DNA from: Bradyrhizobium zhengyangense
GTDB taxonomy: Bacteria > Pseudomonadota > Alphaproteobacteria > Rhizobiales > Xanthobacteraceae
Reading direction: 5' to 3'
NCBI RefSeq assembly: GCF_022012435.1
Contig: NZ_JAKLUA010000023.1
Location: 1 to 64,000 of the forward strand
DNA: 64,000 nt
Numbering within the stretch: position 1 is the first letter of the stretch; every line of letters starts with the position of its first letter. The position numbers and the translations under genes were made by a program. Below, piece after piece: positions 16,529-26,058 of this stretch. The notes under the pieces were generated by a model that did not search any database, was not told where the DNA came from, and worked only from the letters and a program-made list of their open reading frames with translations.

Positions 16529-16870
16529 ATGCTGCGCTGGATGGTGCCTGCTGCCCTTGCGGCAATGCTGACGGCCTCAGCAGCCCTTGCCGCCGATTTT
16601 CCCGCCCATCCGAAGCGACGGGCCGCAGCTCCGCCGCCGCCAACGGTCTATGTCGAGACTGATCCAGATGCGCTGATCTCGCCGGCCGATGGCGTCGGCA
16701 GCTACATCCGCAATCTGCCGGGCACCCCGCTGTTGCCGGGCTCGCACACACTACCGGGTTATTACGGCCGCCCCTGGGACTACGACTACCAGGGCTCGTA
16801 TTACGGCGGGAAGCAGGTCGACTATTTCTGGCGCCTGCCCTATTCGTGCGGCATCTACGGCTATTGCTGA
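16529..16870 (+). CDS. Small secreted protein of unknown function
   Basis: The 113-residue protein begins with a clear signal peptide (LRWMVPAALAAMLTASAALA, cleavage before ADFP). The mature part starts with a Pro/Ala-rich KRRAAAPPPPTVYVE and is rich in Tyr, Gly and Trp toward the end, with two cysteines in the last ten residues (SCGIYGYC). CGGAG lies six bases before the ATG. I know this kind of sequence only as a conserved hypothetical of Bradyrhizobium. An inverted repeat GGTTAA-N6-TTAACC at 16461-16478 lies upstream. Confidence 0.78.
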   Translation: MLRWMVPAALAAMLTASAALAADFPAHPKRRAAAPPPPTVYVETDPDALISPADGVGSYIRNLPGTPLLPGSHTLPGYYGRPWDYDYQGSYYGGKQVDYFWRLPYSCGIYGYC

Positions 16871-16889
16871 TCAGCTTGGCTGATGGTGA

Positions 16890-17972
16890 TCAGCCGGCCT
16901 GACCGACCGGAACTGCACGCGGCTGCACGTCCGCGCTCTGCCGCGACGCCAGCCGCTCCGCCTGCATGACCGCCAAGGTCAGCACGGCGATCGCGACCGC
17001 CTGGTGCGAGAGCGCCAGGTCAATCGGCACCTGGTTGAGCAGCGTGAGGATGCCGAGCACCACCTGCAAGCTGACCGCCGCAAACAGCCAGAGCGCACCG
17101 CTCGTCGCCGAGCCTGCGCGCGAGCGTACCGCGTCGAACGCATGCAGCGCCACCAGCGTGAACAGCAGGTAAGCCGTCATGCGGTGCTCGAACTGCACCG
17201 TCAGCACATTGTCGAACATGTTGCGCCACCACGGCGTCTCGAACCACAGCCGGTCCGCCGACGGAATGAATGCGCCGTCGATCTCCGGCCAGGTGTTGTA
17301 GGCGCGTCCGGCGCGCAGACCCGCGACCAGCGCCCCGAAATAGATCTGGATGAAGGTCAGGATCACCAGCACCGCGCTCGTGAACCGCAGCCGCATGGGA
17401 ACCGCGAGCTGCGCCCGGTCGGCGAGCCGCCGCACCGTCCAGACGATGCCGGCGAAGATCAGCAGCGCCAGCACCAGATGCGTCGCCAGCCGATATTGAG
17501 AAACCTCCACCCGCTCAGACAATCCGGAGGCCACCATCCACCAACCGACTGCGCCCTGAAGGCCGCCGAGCGCGAACAGCAGCCACAGCCGCCGCTTCAA
17601 CTCACCCGACAGGCCGCCACGCCACAGGAAGAACAGGAACGGCAGCAGAAAAGCGACGCCGATGAAGCGGCCGAGCAGCCGGTGACTCCACTCCCACCAG
17701 AAGATCTGCTTGAACTCGGACAGGCTCATGCCCGCGTTGAGCTCGCGATATTGCGGGATCTTCTTGTAGGCCTCGAAGGCATCGGTCCACTGCGCCTCCG
17801 ACAGCGGTGGAAGACTACCCGTGACCGGCTTCCACTCGACGATCGACAGGCCGGATTCCGTCAGCCGCGTCGCACCGCCAACCAGCACCATCAGCGCGAT
17901 CAGGGCGGCCACGGAGATCAGCCACCAGCGCACGGCGCGATGCGGGTTGGTCGGGGCGGAAATCGTCGTCAT
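16890..17972 (-). CDS. ctaA: Heme A synthase
   Basis: The 360-residue membrane protein has eight predicted helices in two similar halves and converts heme O to heme A for aa3-type cytochrome oxidases. The four heme-ligand or active-site histidines are seen in WEWSHRLLGRF, YRLATHLVLAL, VQFEHRMTAYL and LSHQAVAIA. The ATG at 17972 gives the standard type 2 CtaA length; the open frame upstream to 18158 is not conserved. It is divergent from a DUF2842 gene, a frequent neighbour in Rhizobiales. Confidence 0.95.
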   Translation of the reverse strand: MTTISAPTNPHRAVRWWLISVAALIALMVLVGGATRLTESGLSIVEWKPVTGSLPPLSEAQWTDAFEAYKKIPQYRELNAGMSLSEFKQIFWWEWSHRLLGRFIGVAFLLPFLFFLWRGGLSGELKRRLWLLFALGGLQGAVGWWMVASGLSERVEVSQYRLATHLVLALLIFAGIVWTVRRLADRAQLAVPMRLRFTSAVLVILTFIQIYFGALVAGLRAGRAYNTWPEIDGAFIPSADRLWFETPWWRNMFDNVLTVQFEHRMTAYLLFTLVALHAFDAVRSRAGSATSGALWLFAAVSLQVVLGILTLLNQVPIDLALSHQAVAIAVLTLAVMQAERLASRQSADVQPRAVPVGQAG

Positions 17973-18081
17973 TTCAGGGACAAACCAAGCCTTGTGACTA
18001 AGAGACTTGAACCGGACTGCGTGCCCCTTATAGTCCCCCGCTCCCGCAGCGCAAGTTACGCGAAAGCCGCAAGTCCCCGCC

Positions 18082-18303
18082 ATGACGATCCGCACCCGCA
18101 AGTTCCTCGGCGCCATTCTGCTGCTGGTGCTGGCCACCGTATGGGCTCTGCTCGGCATGGCGGCTGCGCAGATGCCGTGGATCGCCGAGTCCGGCTGGCG
18201 TCAGGCGATCTACTACGTGGTGGTCGGCATGGGCTGGGTGCTTCCGGCCATGCCCATCGTGAGTTGGATGCAGCGGCCCGACCGGGCGAAATCTAGCTCG
18301 TAA
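18082..18303 (+). CDS. DUF2842 small membrane protein
   Basis: The 73-residue protein has two membrane segments (about residues 8-28 and 42-62) joined by QMPWIAESGWRQ; the second contains YYVVVGMGWVLPAMP, the hallmark of DUF2842. The function is unknown. Its gene sits beside ctaA in many alphaproteobacteria, so a link to respiratory membrane biogenesis is a guess. Its 3' end overlaps the convergent deacetylase-like gene by 11 bases. Confidence 0.85.
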   Translation: MTIRTRKFLGAILLLVLATVWALLGMAAAQMPWIAESGWRQAIYYVVVGMGWVLPAMPIVSWMQRPDRAKSSS

Positions 18304-19336
18304 CGCTGCCCGTCGGTTTCACCGGCGCGAACGCAACGCCCGACACCAACACCCGCATCATTCGCAGCGAGCGCACCCGCCCGTCCCAGGGGATCCGCGG
18401 CAACGCGCGCAGATTTGTGCGTCCTTCCGCATCCACAATGCCCGGGATCGTCGATACCGCGCTGGCAAAACCGGCCTCCTCCGCCATCACGACGTGGCTG
18501 CGCCGGAACGAGGACCGATCGCCGAACGGATATGCCAGGTGCCTGACCTCGCGGCGAAACGCGGCTTCCGCCACCGCCTTGCCCATCGTCATCTCGCGCA
18601 GCGCCGCCGCATCCTTCATGTTGGCGAGGTTAGGATAGTTCACGGTCACACTGCCGATCGTGACCAGCGGATCGGCAGCGAGCTTCGCCAGATCCTCCCA
18701 ATCCATCGACGCCTCGCGAGAGAGTGCGACAAGATCGATGCTGTAGCGCGTGCAGAGATCGGCGATCGCGGCTGACAGATCCGCAGGCGGCAGCGAGCGC
18801 AGCCAGCCCTCGAGATGCGAGAACAGCGCCTGCTTCTCGGCATTGTCTGTGACGGTGAAACGCTGCTCCTTGTCGCCCATCATTAGGCTGACGCGGCTCT
18901 CGCGCGCGATCACCCGCTCGAGCCCAAGCCACCACGCCTCGCCAACGCCATCGGGAAAAGCGGTAGGAACATAGAGCGTGAACGGTACGGCGTGGCGCGC
19001 CAGCACCGGATAGGCAAAGCTGATGAAGTCCTTCGGCGCGCCGTCGAAAGTGAGTGCCACGAAGCGCTGTTTCTCCGGCAGCGTCACCGCGCGCCGGCAG
19101 ACCTCGTCCATACCGAGAAAGTCATAGTTCCAGCGCTTCAGCGCACGAATGGCGCGATCGAGGAATTGCGGCGAGACCTCGTGTTCGCGCAACGGCTGGA
19201 ACGCGCCGCTCCGCCCCGGCCGTACGTGCGCGAAGCGCAGGATGGCGCCCGCGCCACGGCTGCGCAGCAGGGCCTGGCCCGAGAACCAGGCCAGTTCGAG
19301 CCGCAACCGCTCCAGCCATCTGTCGTCGGATGCCAA
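18293..19336 (-). CDS. Polysaccharide deacetylase-like protein with degenerate metal site
   Basis: This 347-residue NodB-fold protein shows VALTFDGAPKDF where active enzymes have TFDDG, and IGSVTVNYPNL where they have the two metal histidines of HTxxH; both are lost (Val and Tyr). The third motif HLAYPFGDR is kept. Sequence between the motifs follows bradyrhizobial polysaccharide deacetylases closely. It probably binds but does not deacetylate glycans. It is the first of several surface-polysaccharide genes and is divergent from the CelD-like gene. Confidence 0.85.
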   Translation of the reverse strand: MASDDRWLERLRLELAWFSGQALLRSRGAGAILRFAHVRPGRSGAFQPLREHEVSPQFLDRAIRALKRWNYDFLGMDEVCRRAVTLPEKQRFVALTFDGAPKDFISFAYPVLARHAVPFTLYVPTAFPDGVGEAWWLGLERVIARESRVSLMMGDKEQRFTVTDNAEKQALFSHLEGWLRSLPPADLSAAIADLCTRYSIDLVALSREASMDWEDLAKLAADPLVTIGSVTVNYPNLANMKDAAALREMTMGKAVAEAAFRREVRHLAYPFGDRSSFRRSHVVMAEEAGFASAVSTIPGIVDAEGRTNLRALPRIPWDGRVRSLRMMRVLVSGVAFAPVKPTGSVTS

Positions 19337-19465
19337 TACCCCACCTTCGCGTTCGCCGGCAGCCTGCTCCCTGACCCATTGTCATTACCCTTTGTTGACA
19401 TTTATATGCAAAGGTCGGCCACAGGCCGAAATACGTATTTTTCGCTTTCTCGACAGGTTTCGTGA

Positions 19466-20647
19466 ATGACCATGGCTGCGGCGATGCAAAGCCGGACGGC
19501 AGAATCGCCAGCGCGGTCCAGAGCGAGCCGTATTGCGCGTGTCGATATCATCGCCGATCTCGGTGAAGCCGAGAGGGTTTGGCGCGCGCTCGAGGAGCCC
19601 GGTCACCTCTTCACGCCGTATCAGCGGTTCGATCTCCTGGGCACCTGGCAACGATCGGTCGGCGAGCACGAAGGCGCGCGCCCCTTCGTCGTGATCGCGC
19701 GCGATGCCGAGCGGACTCCGCTCGCCCTGCTTCCGCTGGCGCTGCGCCGGGGCCATGGCGTGCGCACGGCCTGCTTCATGGGCGGCAAGCATACGACCTT
19801 CAACATGGGACTGTGGAACGCCGAGTTCGCCGCACAGGCCGTCGCCACCGACCTCGACGCACTGATCGCACCGCTGTGCAACCGGGTCGACGTGCTCGCG
19901 CTGACGCAGCAACCGAAGCGCTGGCACGATCAGCAGAATCCGTTTGCGCTATTGCCGCAGCAGAGCGCGATCAACGGCTGCCCCATGCTGATCATGGAGC
20001 CGGGCGGCCCGCCCGCATCGCGGATCAGCAATTCCTTCCGCCGCCGGCTCAAGAGCAAGGAGAAGAAGCTCCAGGCTCTTCCCGGCTACCGCTATCACCT
20101 TGCGACAACGGACGCGGACGTCACCCGCCTGCTCGACTGGTTCTTCCGCGTCAAACCGGCGCGGATGGCGGAGCAGAAGCTGCCTAATGTCTTCGCCGAG
20201 CCTGGCGTCGAGCAATTCATCCGCAGTGCCTGCCTGGCGCCGCGCGGCGAAGGCCGCGTCATCGACATTCATGCGCTGGAATGCGACGAGGAAGTGATCG
20301 CGATCTTCGCCGGCGTCGCCGACGGCCAGCGCTTTTCGATGATGTTCAACACCTACACGATGTCGGAGCACGCCCGCTACAGCCCGGGCCTGATCCTGAT
20401 ACGCTACATCATCGACCGGTACGGCGAGCGCGGCTACCGCTCCCTCGACCTCGGCATCGGATCGGACGACTACAAGCGCATGTTCTGCAAGAACGACGAG
20501 GACATCTTCGACAGCTTCGTGCCCCTGACCCCGCGCGGCAGGCTCGCGGCCATGGCGATGTCCTCCATCAACCGCGGCAAGCGCCTGGTGAAGCAGAACC
20601 AGGTGCTGTTCGATCTGGCGCGACGGCTGAGGCAGACGTTCGGGTAG
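19466..20647 (+). CDS. CelD/BcsL-like GNAT (FemAB-fold) acetyltransferase
   Basis: The 393-residue protein carries an acetyltransferase domain near residues 185-330. RRLKSKEKKLQ, the segment before DVTRLLDWFFRVKPARM, and the late YSPGLILIRYIIDRYGERGY...DLGIGSDDYKRMF are all standard for the CelD/BcsL group found in exopolysaccharide clusters. The likely role is acylation of a sugar precursor or glycan in the cytoplasm. It faces a polysaccharide co-polymerase gene convergently with 47 bases between. Confidence 0.88.
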   Translation: MTMAAAMQSRTAESPARSRASRIARVDIIADLGEAERVWRALEEPGHLFTPYQRFDLLGTWQRSVGEHEGARPFVVIARDAERTPLALLPLALRRGHGVRTACFMGGKHTTFNMGLWNAEFAAQAVATDLDALIAPLCNRVDVLALTQQPKRWHDQQNPFALLPQQSAINGCPMLIMEPGGPPASRISNSFRRRLKSKEKKLQALPGYRYHLATTDADVTRLLDWFFRVKPARMAEQKLPNVFAEPGVEQFIRSACLAPRGEGRVIDIHALECDEEVIAIFAGVADGQRFSMMFNTYTMSEHARYSPGLILIRYIIDRYGERGYRSLDLGIGSDDYKRMFCKNDEDIFDSFVPLTPRGRLAAMAMSSINRGKRLVKQNQVLFDLARRLRQTFG

Positions 20648-20694
20648 CGACTTTCCCTTCTCGCCTCGTGGGCGGCGCGAGAGGATAACGGGAC

Positions 20695-22914
20695 CTACGC
20701 CGCCACCACGCGCGCTGTCTCACCAGCATCCGATGGCTGCACGGGCCGCCTCAACATCGTCACCTCGCTGAAGCCGACGCCCTTGAGCTGCTCGCACATG
20801 AGCGTACGCGCATCAGCCTCCATCGACGCGTCGGGGACCACGACAGCGCGGGCATTCGTCGTCAAGAGTTCTGCGGGCAGCTCGGATGCGCCACCGGCGT
20901 CGAGCAACACGTAATCGTAAGCGCGCAGCAAGGCATCGATTGCGAGCGCCACTCGCGGCGACTGAAGCAGACTTTGGTCGAAGCCTGGACGACCGGCCAG
21001 AACGAGATGCAGCCGCGAGAATTTGTCGCGCGTAATGATCTGCGCGAACGAGGCCTGCCCCTGCATCAGCTCGGCAAGTCCGGGCGCTGTCGGATCGACC
21101 GACACCGCGACGATCGTCGGCGAGGATGCGGCAAGATCGACCACGACGACACGCGCCTCACGCGCCAGATGCCGGGCGAGCGTCAGCGCCGACAGCGTGA
21201 TCGCCTCTCCTGAAGCGGTGCCGAGCACGGTGACCTTCTTGGCGCTCGCGCCAGCAGCCTTCAGCCTCTCGGCCAGCTGCCCGATCTCGGCCAATTCGCT
21301 GACGTCGGCATCGTCGGTCATCTCCGGCTGGAGCGGCGCCGGATCCGTCTCCACCGGATCGACAACAGGCTCGCGGCGTGCCGTCGCGGGGGCGAGCGTC
21401 GCGACGACGCGCGGCGCGGTCTGGCGCAGAAGCTCGCCGGTGACGACGAGACCGGAGGACAACAGCAGCGTCGCCAGCGTCGCGATCAACACGATCGGCA
21501 GCTTCTTCGGATAGGCCGGCGTGTTCGAGACGATTGCGCGCGAAATGATGCGGCCCTCGGTCGGCGCGGTATCGATGGTTTCGCGGGTATTCGCCTCGCG
21601 ATATTTGGCAAGATAGGTCTCGAGCAGGTCGCGCTGCGCCTTGGCCTCGCGCTCGAGCGCGCGGAGCTGGACATCCTGGCCGTTGGTCGATGTCGCCTGC
21701 TTCTTGAGCTGCTCGAGGCTCGTGGTCAGGCCGTCGACCCGGCCGCCGGCGATCCGGGCGTCGTTTTCGAGCGAACGCGAGATCTTGGCAGCCTCGTCGC
21801 GGATCTGACCATCGAGATCGCTCAGCTGTGCCTTCAGCTCCTTGATGCGCGGATGATTTCCGAGCAGCGTGGACGACTGTTCGGCGAGCTGCGCGCGTAG
21901 CGTCACACGCTGCTCCGACAAGCGACGCATCAGCTCGGAGTTCACGACCTCGGATGCCTCGATCGGCTTGCCGCTCTGGAGCATTTCCTTGATCAGCCTC
22001 GCCTTGGATTCCGCGTCCGCCTTCAGCGAGCGTGCGTTGTTGAGCTGGGTGTTGACCTCACCCATCTGCTGATTTGACAGCGTGGTGTTGTTGGTGCCGA
22101 TGAACAGCGACGACTTCGAACGGAAATCCTCGACCTTCGCCTCGGCCTCGGAAACCTTCTTGCGCAAATTGTCGATCTCGCCCGAGAGCCACTGGCTGGC
22201 ATTGCGCGCCTGGTCCTGGCGCGCATTCTGCTGGAGCACCAGGTAGCCGTCGGCGATCGAATTGGCGACGCGCGCGGCGAGCTCGGGATCCTGCGACTGG
22301 AATTCGACCACGATCACGCGCGACTTGTCGACGGCATAGGCCTGAAGGCGATCATAGTACGCGTCGAGCACCCGCTCTTCCGGCGTCATCGAGAACGGGT
22401 CGCGGACGATGCCGACCAGCGCCGCGAGTGATTTCAGGGGCGAAATGCCTTGCAGTACCGGATCGAACTCCGGCCGCTCGGCCAGCTTGTTCTTCTTGAT
22501 GATCTCGCGCGCGAGATCGCGCGACAGCACGAGCTGCACCTGGCTGGTGACGGCCTCGGGGTCGAGCGCCTGCCGCTCCTCGGTGCTGCGATCGCTGCTC
22601 GGCCGCAGGAAGACGTTCTCGCGGCCGTCGATCAGGATTCGCGATTCGGATTTGAAGCGCGGCGTGATGAGATTGACGATGGCGACGGACGCGACGAGGG
22701 CCAATACCGTCGGCACGATGATCCAGCCGCGCTTGCGCGCGAGCGCGCCGCCCAGCGCATGCAGATCGATGTCGCCGGATTCGGCTGGCGCCTGCTTCGC
22801 TGCAATCGGCGCAGGCTTGGCTTCAGCTCTGGGCTTTGTCTCGAGCTTGGCTTTCGAAACGGCCCGCTCGATGACGGCCTTGTCCTTGCCGGCACGCCAG
22901 AACGCTAAACGCAT
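20695..22914 (-). CDS. Wzz/GumC-type exopolysaccharide co-polymerase with degenerate BY-kinase domain
   Basis: The 739-residue protein consists of a Wzz domain with a first membrane helix near residue 65, a long periplasmic coiled coil (about 190-400), a GNVR-like segment before the second helix near 480, and a C-terminal P-loop-like domain from about 560. The last aligns to BY-kinases, but Walker A reads GTASGEAITL instead of GxGKST, Walker A-prime is VVVVDLAAS, and there is no C-terminal tyrosine cluster. It would set chain length and export of a Wzy-type polysaccharide without kinase activity. GGGAG precedes the ATG at 22914. Confidence 0.9.
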   Translation of the reverse strand: MRLAFWRAGKDKAVIERAVSKAKLETKPRAEAKPAPIAAKQAPAESGDIDLHALGGALARKRGWIIVPTVLALVASVAIVNLITPRFKSESRILIDGRENVFLRPSSDRSTEERQALDPEAVTSQVQLVLSRDLAREIIKKNKLAERPEFDPVLQGISPLKSLAALVGIVRDPFSMTPEERVLDAYYDRLQAYAVDKSRVIVVEFQSQDPELAARVANSIADGYLVLQQNARQDQARNASQWLSGEIDNLRKKVSEAEAKVEDFRSKSSLFIGTNNTTLSNQQMGEVNTQLNNARSLKADAESKARLIKEMLQSGKPIEASEVVNSELMRRLSEQRVTLRAQLAEQSSTLLGNHPRIKELKAQLSDLDGQIRDEAAKISRSLENDARIAGGRVDGLTTSLEQLKKQATSTNGQDVQLRALEREAKAQRDLLETYLAKYREANTRETIDTAPTEGRIISRAIVSNTPAYPKKLPIVLIATLATLLLSSGLVVTGELLRQTAPRVVATLAPATARREPVVDPVETDPAPLQPEMTDDADVSELAEIGQLAERLKAAGASAKKVTVLGTASGEAITLSALTLARHLAREARVVVVDLAASSPTIVAVSVDPTAPGLAELMQGQASFAQIITRDKFSRLHLVLAGRPGFDQSLLQSPRVALAIDALLRAYDYVLLDAGGASELPAELLTTNARAVVVPDASMEADARTLMCEQLKGVGFSEVTMLRRPVQPSDAGETARVVAA

Positions 22915-23108
22915 CGAACACTCCCGCAGGGCAACGCCACTCGTGGACCTCAATGAGGCCGATTACACTCCATTAAGGTTGCCGCTGGGTTAATCGCGAC
23001 CTCCGGCAGCCAACGTGGGCACGCTCGTCATCGTTTGTTAACCACGAGGGTCCTTAATCGCATCGATATTTCGAGAACTTTGTCCAGTTTCGTGCGCTGG
23101 TTTTGATC

Positions 23109-24242
23109 ATGCCTCCCTCTCCTGACCAGCCGCTTCGCATTCTGCACGCCGTACGCGCACCCGTCGGAGGCATCTTCCGCCACATCCTCGACCTCGCCAA
23201 CGGCCAGGTTGACCGCGGCCATCACGTCGGGATTCTCGCCGACAGCCTCACCGGTGGCGAGCGTGCGGACAAGGCGCTGGCCGAACTTGCGCCGCGCTTG
23301 AAGCTCGGCGTGCATCGGATGGCGATCCGCCGGGAACCCTCGCCCGAGGATTTTCTGGTTTGGTTGCGCATGCGCCGCCTGATTGCAGCGCTCAAGCCCG
23401 ACGTCATGCATGGCCACGGTGCCAAGGCCGGCGCTTTCGTTCGCATGCGGCGCCGCGCCGACGACACCATCCGCATCTACACGCCCCATGGCGGCTCGCT
23501 GCACTATCCGCTCAACACCCTGAAGGGGGAGTTTTACGCACGCCTCGAACGCTCGCTGATGGATGCGACCGACCTGTTCCTGTTCGAGAGCGCCTTTGCG
23601 CGCGACACCTACCAGCGCATCGTCGGCACGCCCAAGGGCGTGGTGCACTGCGTCTTCAACGGCGTGACGCCGGAAGAATTCGAACCTGTCGTTATCGCCG
23701 ATGACGCCACCGACCTCTGCTATGTCGGCGAGTTCAGGCACATCAAGGGCGCGGACCTCCTGGTCGACGCGGTGGCGCGGCTGCAAGAGAGCGGCAAGAA
23801 CGTCACGCTGACGCTCGGCGGTGACGGTGAGGAGACGGCGGCGCTGAAGGCGCAGGTCGAGCGGCTCGGCATGAAGGACGCGATCCGCTTCATCGGCCAC
23901 GTCAAGGCGCGCTACGGCTTTTCCAAGGGACGACTGCTGGTCGTTCCCTCGCGCGGCGATTCCATGCCCTATGTCGTCATCGAGGCCGGCGCAGCCGGCA
24001 TTCCCATGATCGCAGCGCGCGTCGGCGGCATCCCTGAGATTTTCGGGGCCGACAGCCCGGCCCTATTCGCGGCCAGCAACGCCGAAGCCATGGCCGAGGC
24101 GATCGCCGCCGCGCTCGACGATGCGCAGGCGACTGCGCAGCGCGCAGCGGCCCTGCGCGAGCGCATCTCGGCGCACTTCTCGCAGCAGGCGATGGTCGAT
24201 GGCGTGCTCGCGGGTTACCGCGATGCATTTGCCAATCATTAA
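23109..24242 (+). CDS. Glycosyltransferase family 4
   Basis: The 377-residue GT-B enzyme has an N-terminal Glyco_transf_4 domain starting LRILHAVRAPVGGIFRH and a C-terminal domain with GHVKARYGFSKGRLLVVPSRGDSMPYVVIEAGAAG described here by its key features: the E-x7-E type donor-sugar motif around VIEAGAAG. It would add a sugar to a lipid-linked polysaccharide repeat in the cytoplasm. It is divergent from the co-polymerase and 118 bases upstream of the sugar transferase. The intergenic region 22915-23108 is rich in TTAA motifs. Confidence 0.92.
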   Translation: MPPSPDQPLRILHAVRAPVGGIFRHILDLANGQVDRGHHVGILADSLTGGERADKALAELAPRLKLGVHRMAIRREPSPEDFLVWLRMRRLIAALKPDVMHGHGAKAGAFVRMRRRADDTIRIYTPHGGSLHYPLNTLKGEFYARLERSLMDATDLFLFESAFARDTYQRIVGTPKGVVHCVFNGVTPEEFEPVVIADDATDLCYVGEFRHIKGADLLVDAVARLQESGKNVTLTLGGDGEETAALKAQVERLGMKDAIRFIGHVKARYGFSKGRLLVVPSRGDSMPYVVIEAGAAGIPMIAARVGGIPEIFGADSPALFAASNAEAMAEAIAAALDDAQATAQRAAALRERISAHFSQQAMVDGVLAGYRDAFANH

Positions 24243-24359
24243 CCATCCTTAAGCCGGCTTTAGAGAATCTTCCGATTTGTCCGATAATCGAGTGCCTGGG
24301 GATGCATGCCCGGGGAGCAAGTCGCTGCCCGCGGGGCCTTGGAATGGACGTAGACGCCC

Positions 24360-25907
24360 GTGGAACCGCTCAACGCACGCTCGATGCTCGATGCCGCGAC
24401 CAGCGCCGCGGCCAAGCCTGCCGAGACGAATTTCGTCGAACGCCGCCGCCGCCTCACGCCGGCTGCGCTCGAGGTCGTCAACCAGAAAGTCGCCCGCGCC
24501 TATTCGCCGATCGTGATTGCCGGCATCGTGCGCGCCATCGACTTCGCGCTGCTCAACGTGGTCGGCATCGCCGTATATGTCGGCTATGTCATGCCGCACA
24601 ACGGCTTTAGCTGGATCTATCCGATAGAGATCGTCGCCGTCGCAGTCGCAGCCGTGGTCTGCTTCCAGGCCGCGGACATCTATCAGGTGCAATTGTTCCG
24701 CGGCCAGCTCCGGCAGATGACGCGGATGATCTCGTCCTGGTCGTTCGTCTTCCTGCTGTTCATCGGCGTCTCCTTCTTCGCCAAGTTCGGCAGCGAGATC
24801 TCGCGGCTGTGGCTTGCCGCCTTCTATTTCCTTGGCCTTGCCGCGCTGGTCGTCGAGCGCCTCATCCTCCGTTCGCTGGTGCGCAACTGGGCGCGCCAGG
24901 GTCGGCTCGATCGCCGCACCATCATCGTCGGGTCCGACAGCAACGGTGAGCAATTGGTTGAGGCGTTGAGGGCGCAGGAGGATTCCGACATCCACGTGCT
25001 CGGCGTGTTCGACGACCGCAACGACAGCCGCGCGCTCGATACCTGCGCCGGCGCGCGCAAGCTCGGCAAGGTCGACGACATCGTCGAATTCGCCCGGCGC
25101 ACCCGCGTCGATCTCGTGCTGTTCGCGCTGCCGATCTCGGCGGAGACGCGCATCCTGGAGATGCTGAGGAAGCTCTGGGTGCTGCCGGTCGATATCCGCC
25201 TCTCCGCCCACACCAACAAGCTGCGCTTCCGCCCTCGCTCCTATTCCTATCTTGGCGAAGTGCCGACGCTCGACGTGTTCGAGGCGCCAATCACCGATTG
25301 GGATCTGGTGATGAAATGGCTGTTCGACCGCGTCGTCGGCAGCCTCGCGTTGCTCGCGGCCCTTCCCGTGATGGCGCTGGTGGCGCTGGCCGTGAAGCTC
25401 GACAGCCCCGGCCCCGTCCTGTTCCGCCAGAAGCGGTTCGGATTCAACAACGAGCGTATCGACGTCTACAAATTCCGCTCGATGTATCACCACCAGGCCG
25501 ATCCGACGGCATCGAAGGTCGTGACCAAGAACGATTCGCGTGTCACCCGCGTCGGCCGTTTCATCCGCAAGACCAGCCTCGACGAACTGCCGCAGCTCTT
25601 CAACGTGGTGTTTTCGGGCAATCTCTCCCTGGTCGGCCCGCGTCCGCACGCGGTGCAAGGCAAGCTCCAGAGTCGACTGTTCGACGAGGCCGTCGACGGC
25701 TATTTCGCCCGCCACCGCGTCAAGCCCGGCATCACCGGCTGGGCCCAGATCAACGGCTGGCGCGGCGAGATCGACAATGAAGAGAAGATCCAGAAGCGCG
25801 TCGAGTTCGACCTCTATTACATCGAGAACTGGTCGGTCCTGTTCGACCTTGTCATTCTCCTGAAGACGCCGATCTCGCTGCTGACCAAGAACGAGAACGC
25901 GTATTGA
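24360..25907 (+). CDS. Undecaprenyl-phosphate sugar phosphotransferase (WcaJ/WbaP type)
   Basis: The 515-residue polyprenyl-phosphate hexose-1-phosphate transferase starts polysaccharide repeat synthesis on undecaprenyl phosphate. It has four N-terminal membrane helices (about residues 50-175), a Rossmann-like cytosolic CoA_binding_3 domain, a fifth membrane segment near 325, and the catalytic bacterial sugar transferase domain with YKFRSMYHHQAD, TSLDELPQLFNVV, LVGPRPHAV and PGITGWAQINGWRG. The GTG at 24360 has no clear ribosome site, so the true start may be slightly downstream. Confidence 0.93.
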   Translation: MEPLNARSMLDAATSAAAKPAETNFVERRRRLTPAALEVVNQKVARAYSPIVIAGIVRAIDFALLNVVGIAVYVGYVMPHNGFSWIYPIEIVAVAVAAVVCFQAADIYQVQLFRGQLRQMTRMISSWSFVFLLFIGVSFFAKFGSEISRLWLAAFYFLGLAALVVERLILRSLVRNWARQGRLDRRTIIVGSDSNGEQLVEALRAQEDSDIHVLGVFDDRNDSRALDTCAGARKLGKVDDIVEFARRTRVDLVLFALPISAETRILEMLRKLWVLPVDIRLSAHTNKLRFRPRSYSYLGEVPTLDVFEAPITDWDLVMKWLFDRVVGSLALLAALPVMALVALAVKLDSPGPVLFRQKRFGFNNERIDVYKFRSMYHHQADPTASKVVTKNDSRVTRVGRFIRKTSLDELPQLFNVVFSGNLSLVGPRPHAVQGKLQSRLFDEAVDGYFARHRVKPGITGWAQINGWRGEIDNEEKIQKRVEFDLYYIENWSVLFDLVILLKTPISLLTKNENAY

Positions 25908-25912
25908 GCTTT

Positions 25913-26018
25913 CGTCATGCCCCGGCTTGACCGGGGCATCCAGTACGCCGTGGCGCCAGCCATCTCCACAACAGGCGCCGCAGAGTACTGGATCGCCCGG
26001 TCAAGCCGGGCGATGACA
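25913..26018 (+). repeat. Two-armed palindromic intergenic repeat, copy A
   Basis: The left arm contains GCCCCGG-CTTGA-CCGGGGC followed by ATCCAGTAC; the right arm contains GTACTGGAT followed by GCCCGG-TCAA-CCGGGC and GATGACAG. The arms are inverted relative to each other around a central spacer. A reverse-oriented relative lies at 60541-60650, and a diverged related stretch at 33270-33350. This is a dispersed family common in Bradyrhizobium. Confidence 0.85.
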
Positions 26019-26058
26019 GCGGTGTTTGTGGCGTGAGAGTTAGGCGTGTGAGCGTGTG

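Noticed and set aside
24249..25715. Long open frame (488 codons) opposite the sugar transferase
   Set aside because: Composition is low-complexity Glu/Asp/His/Arg and the plus-strand gene has all catalytic motifs.
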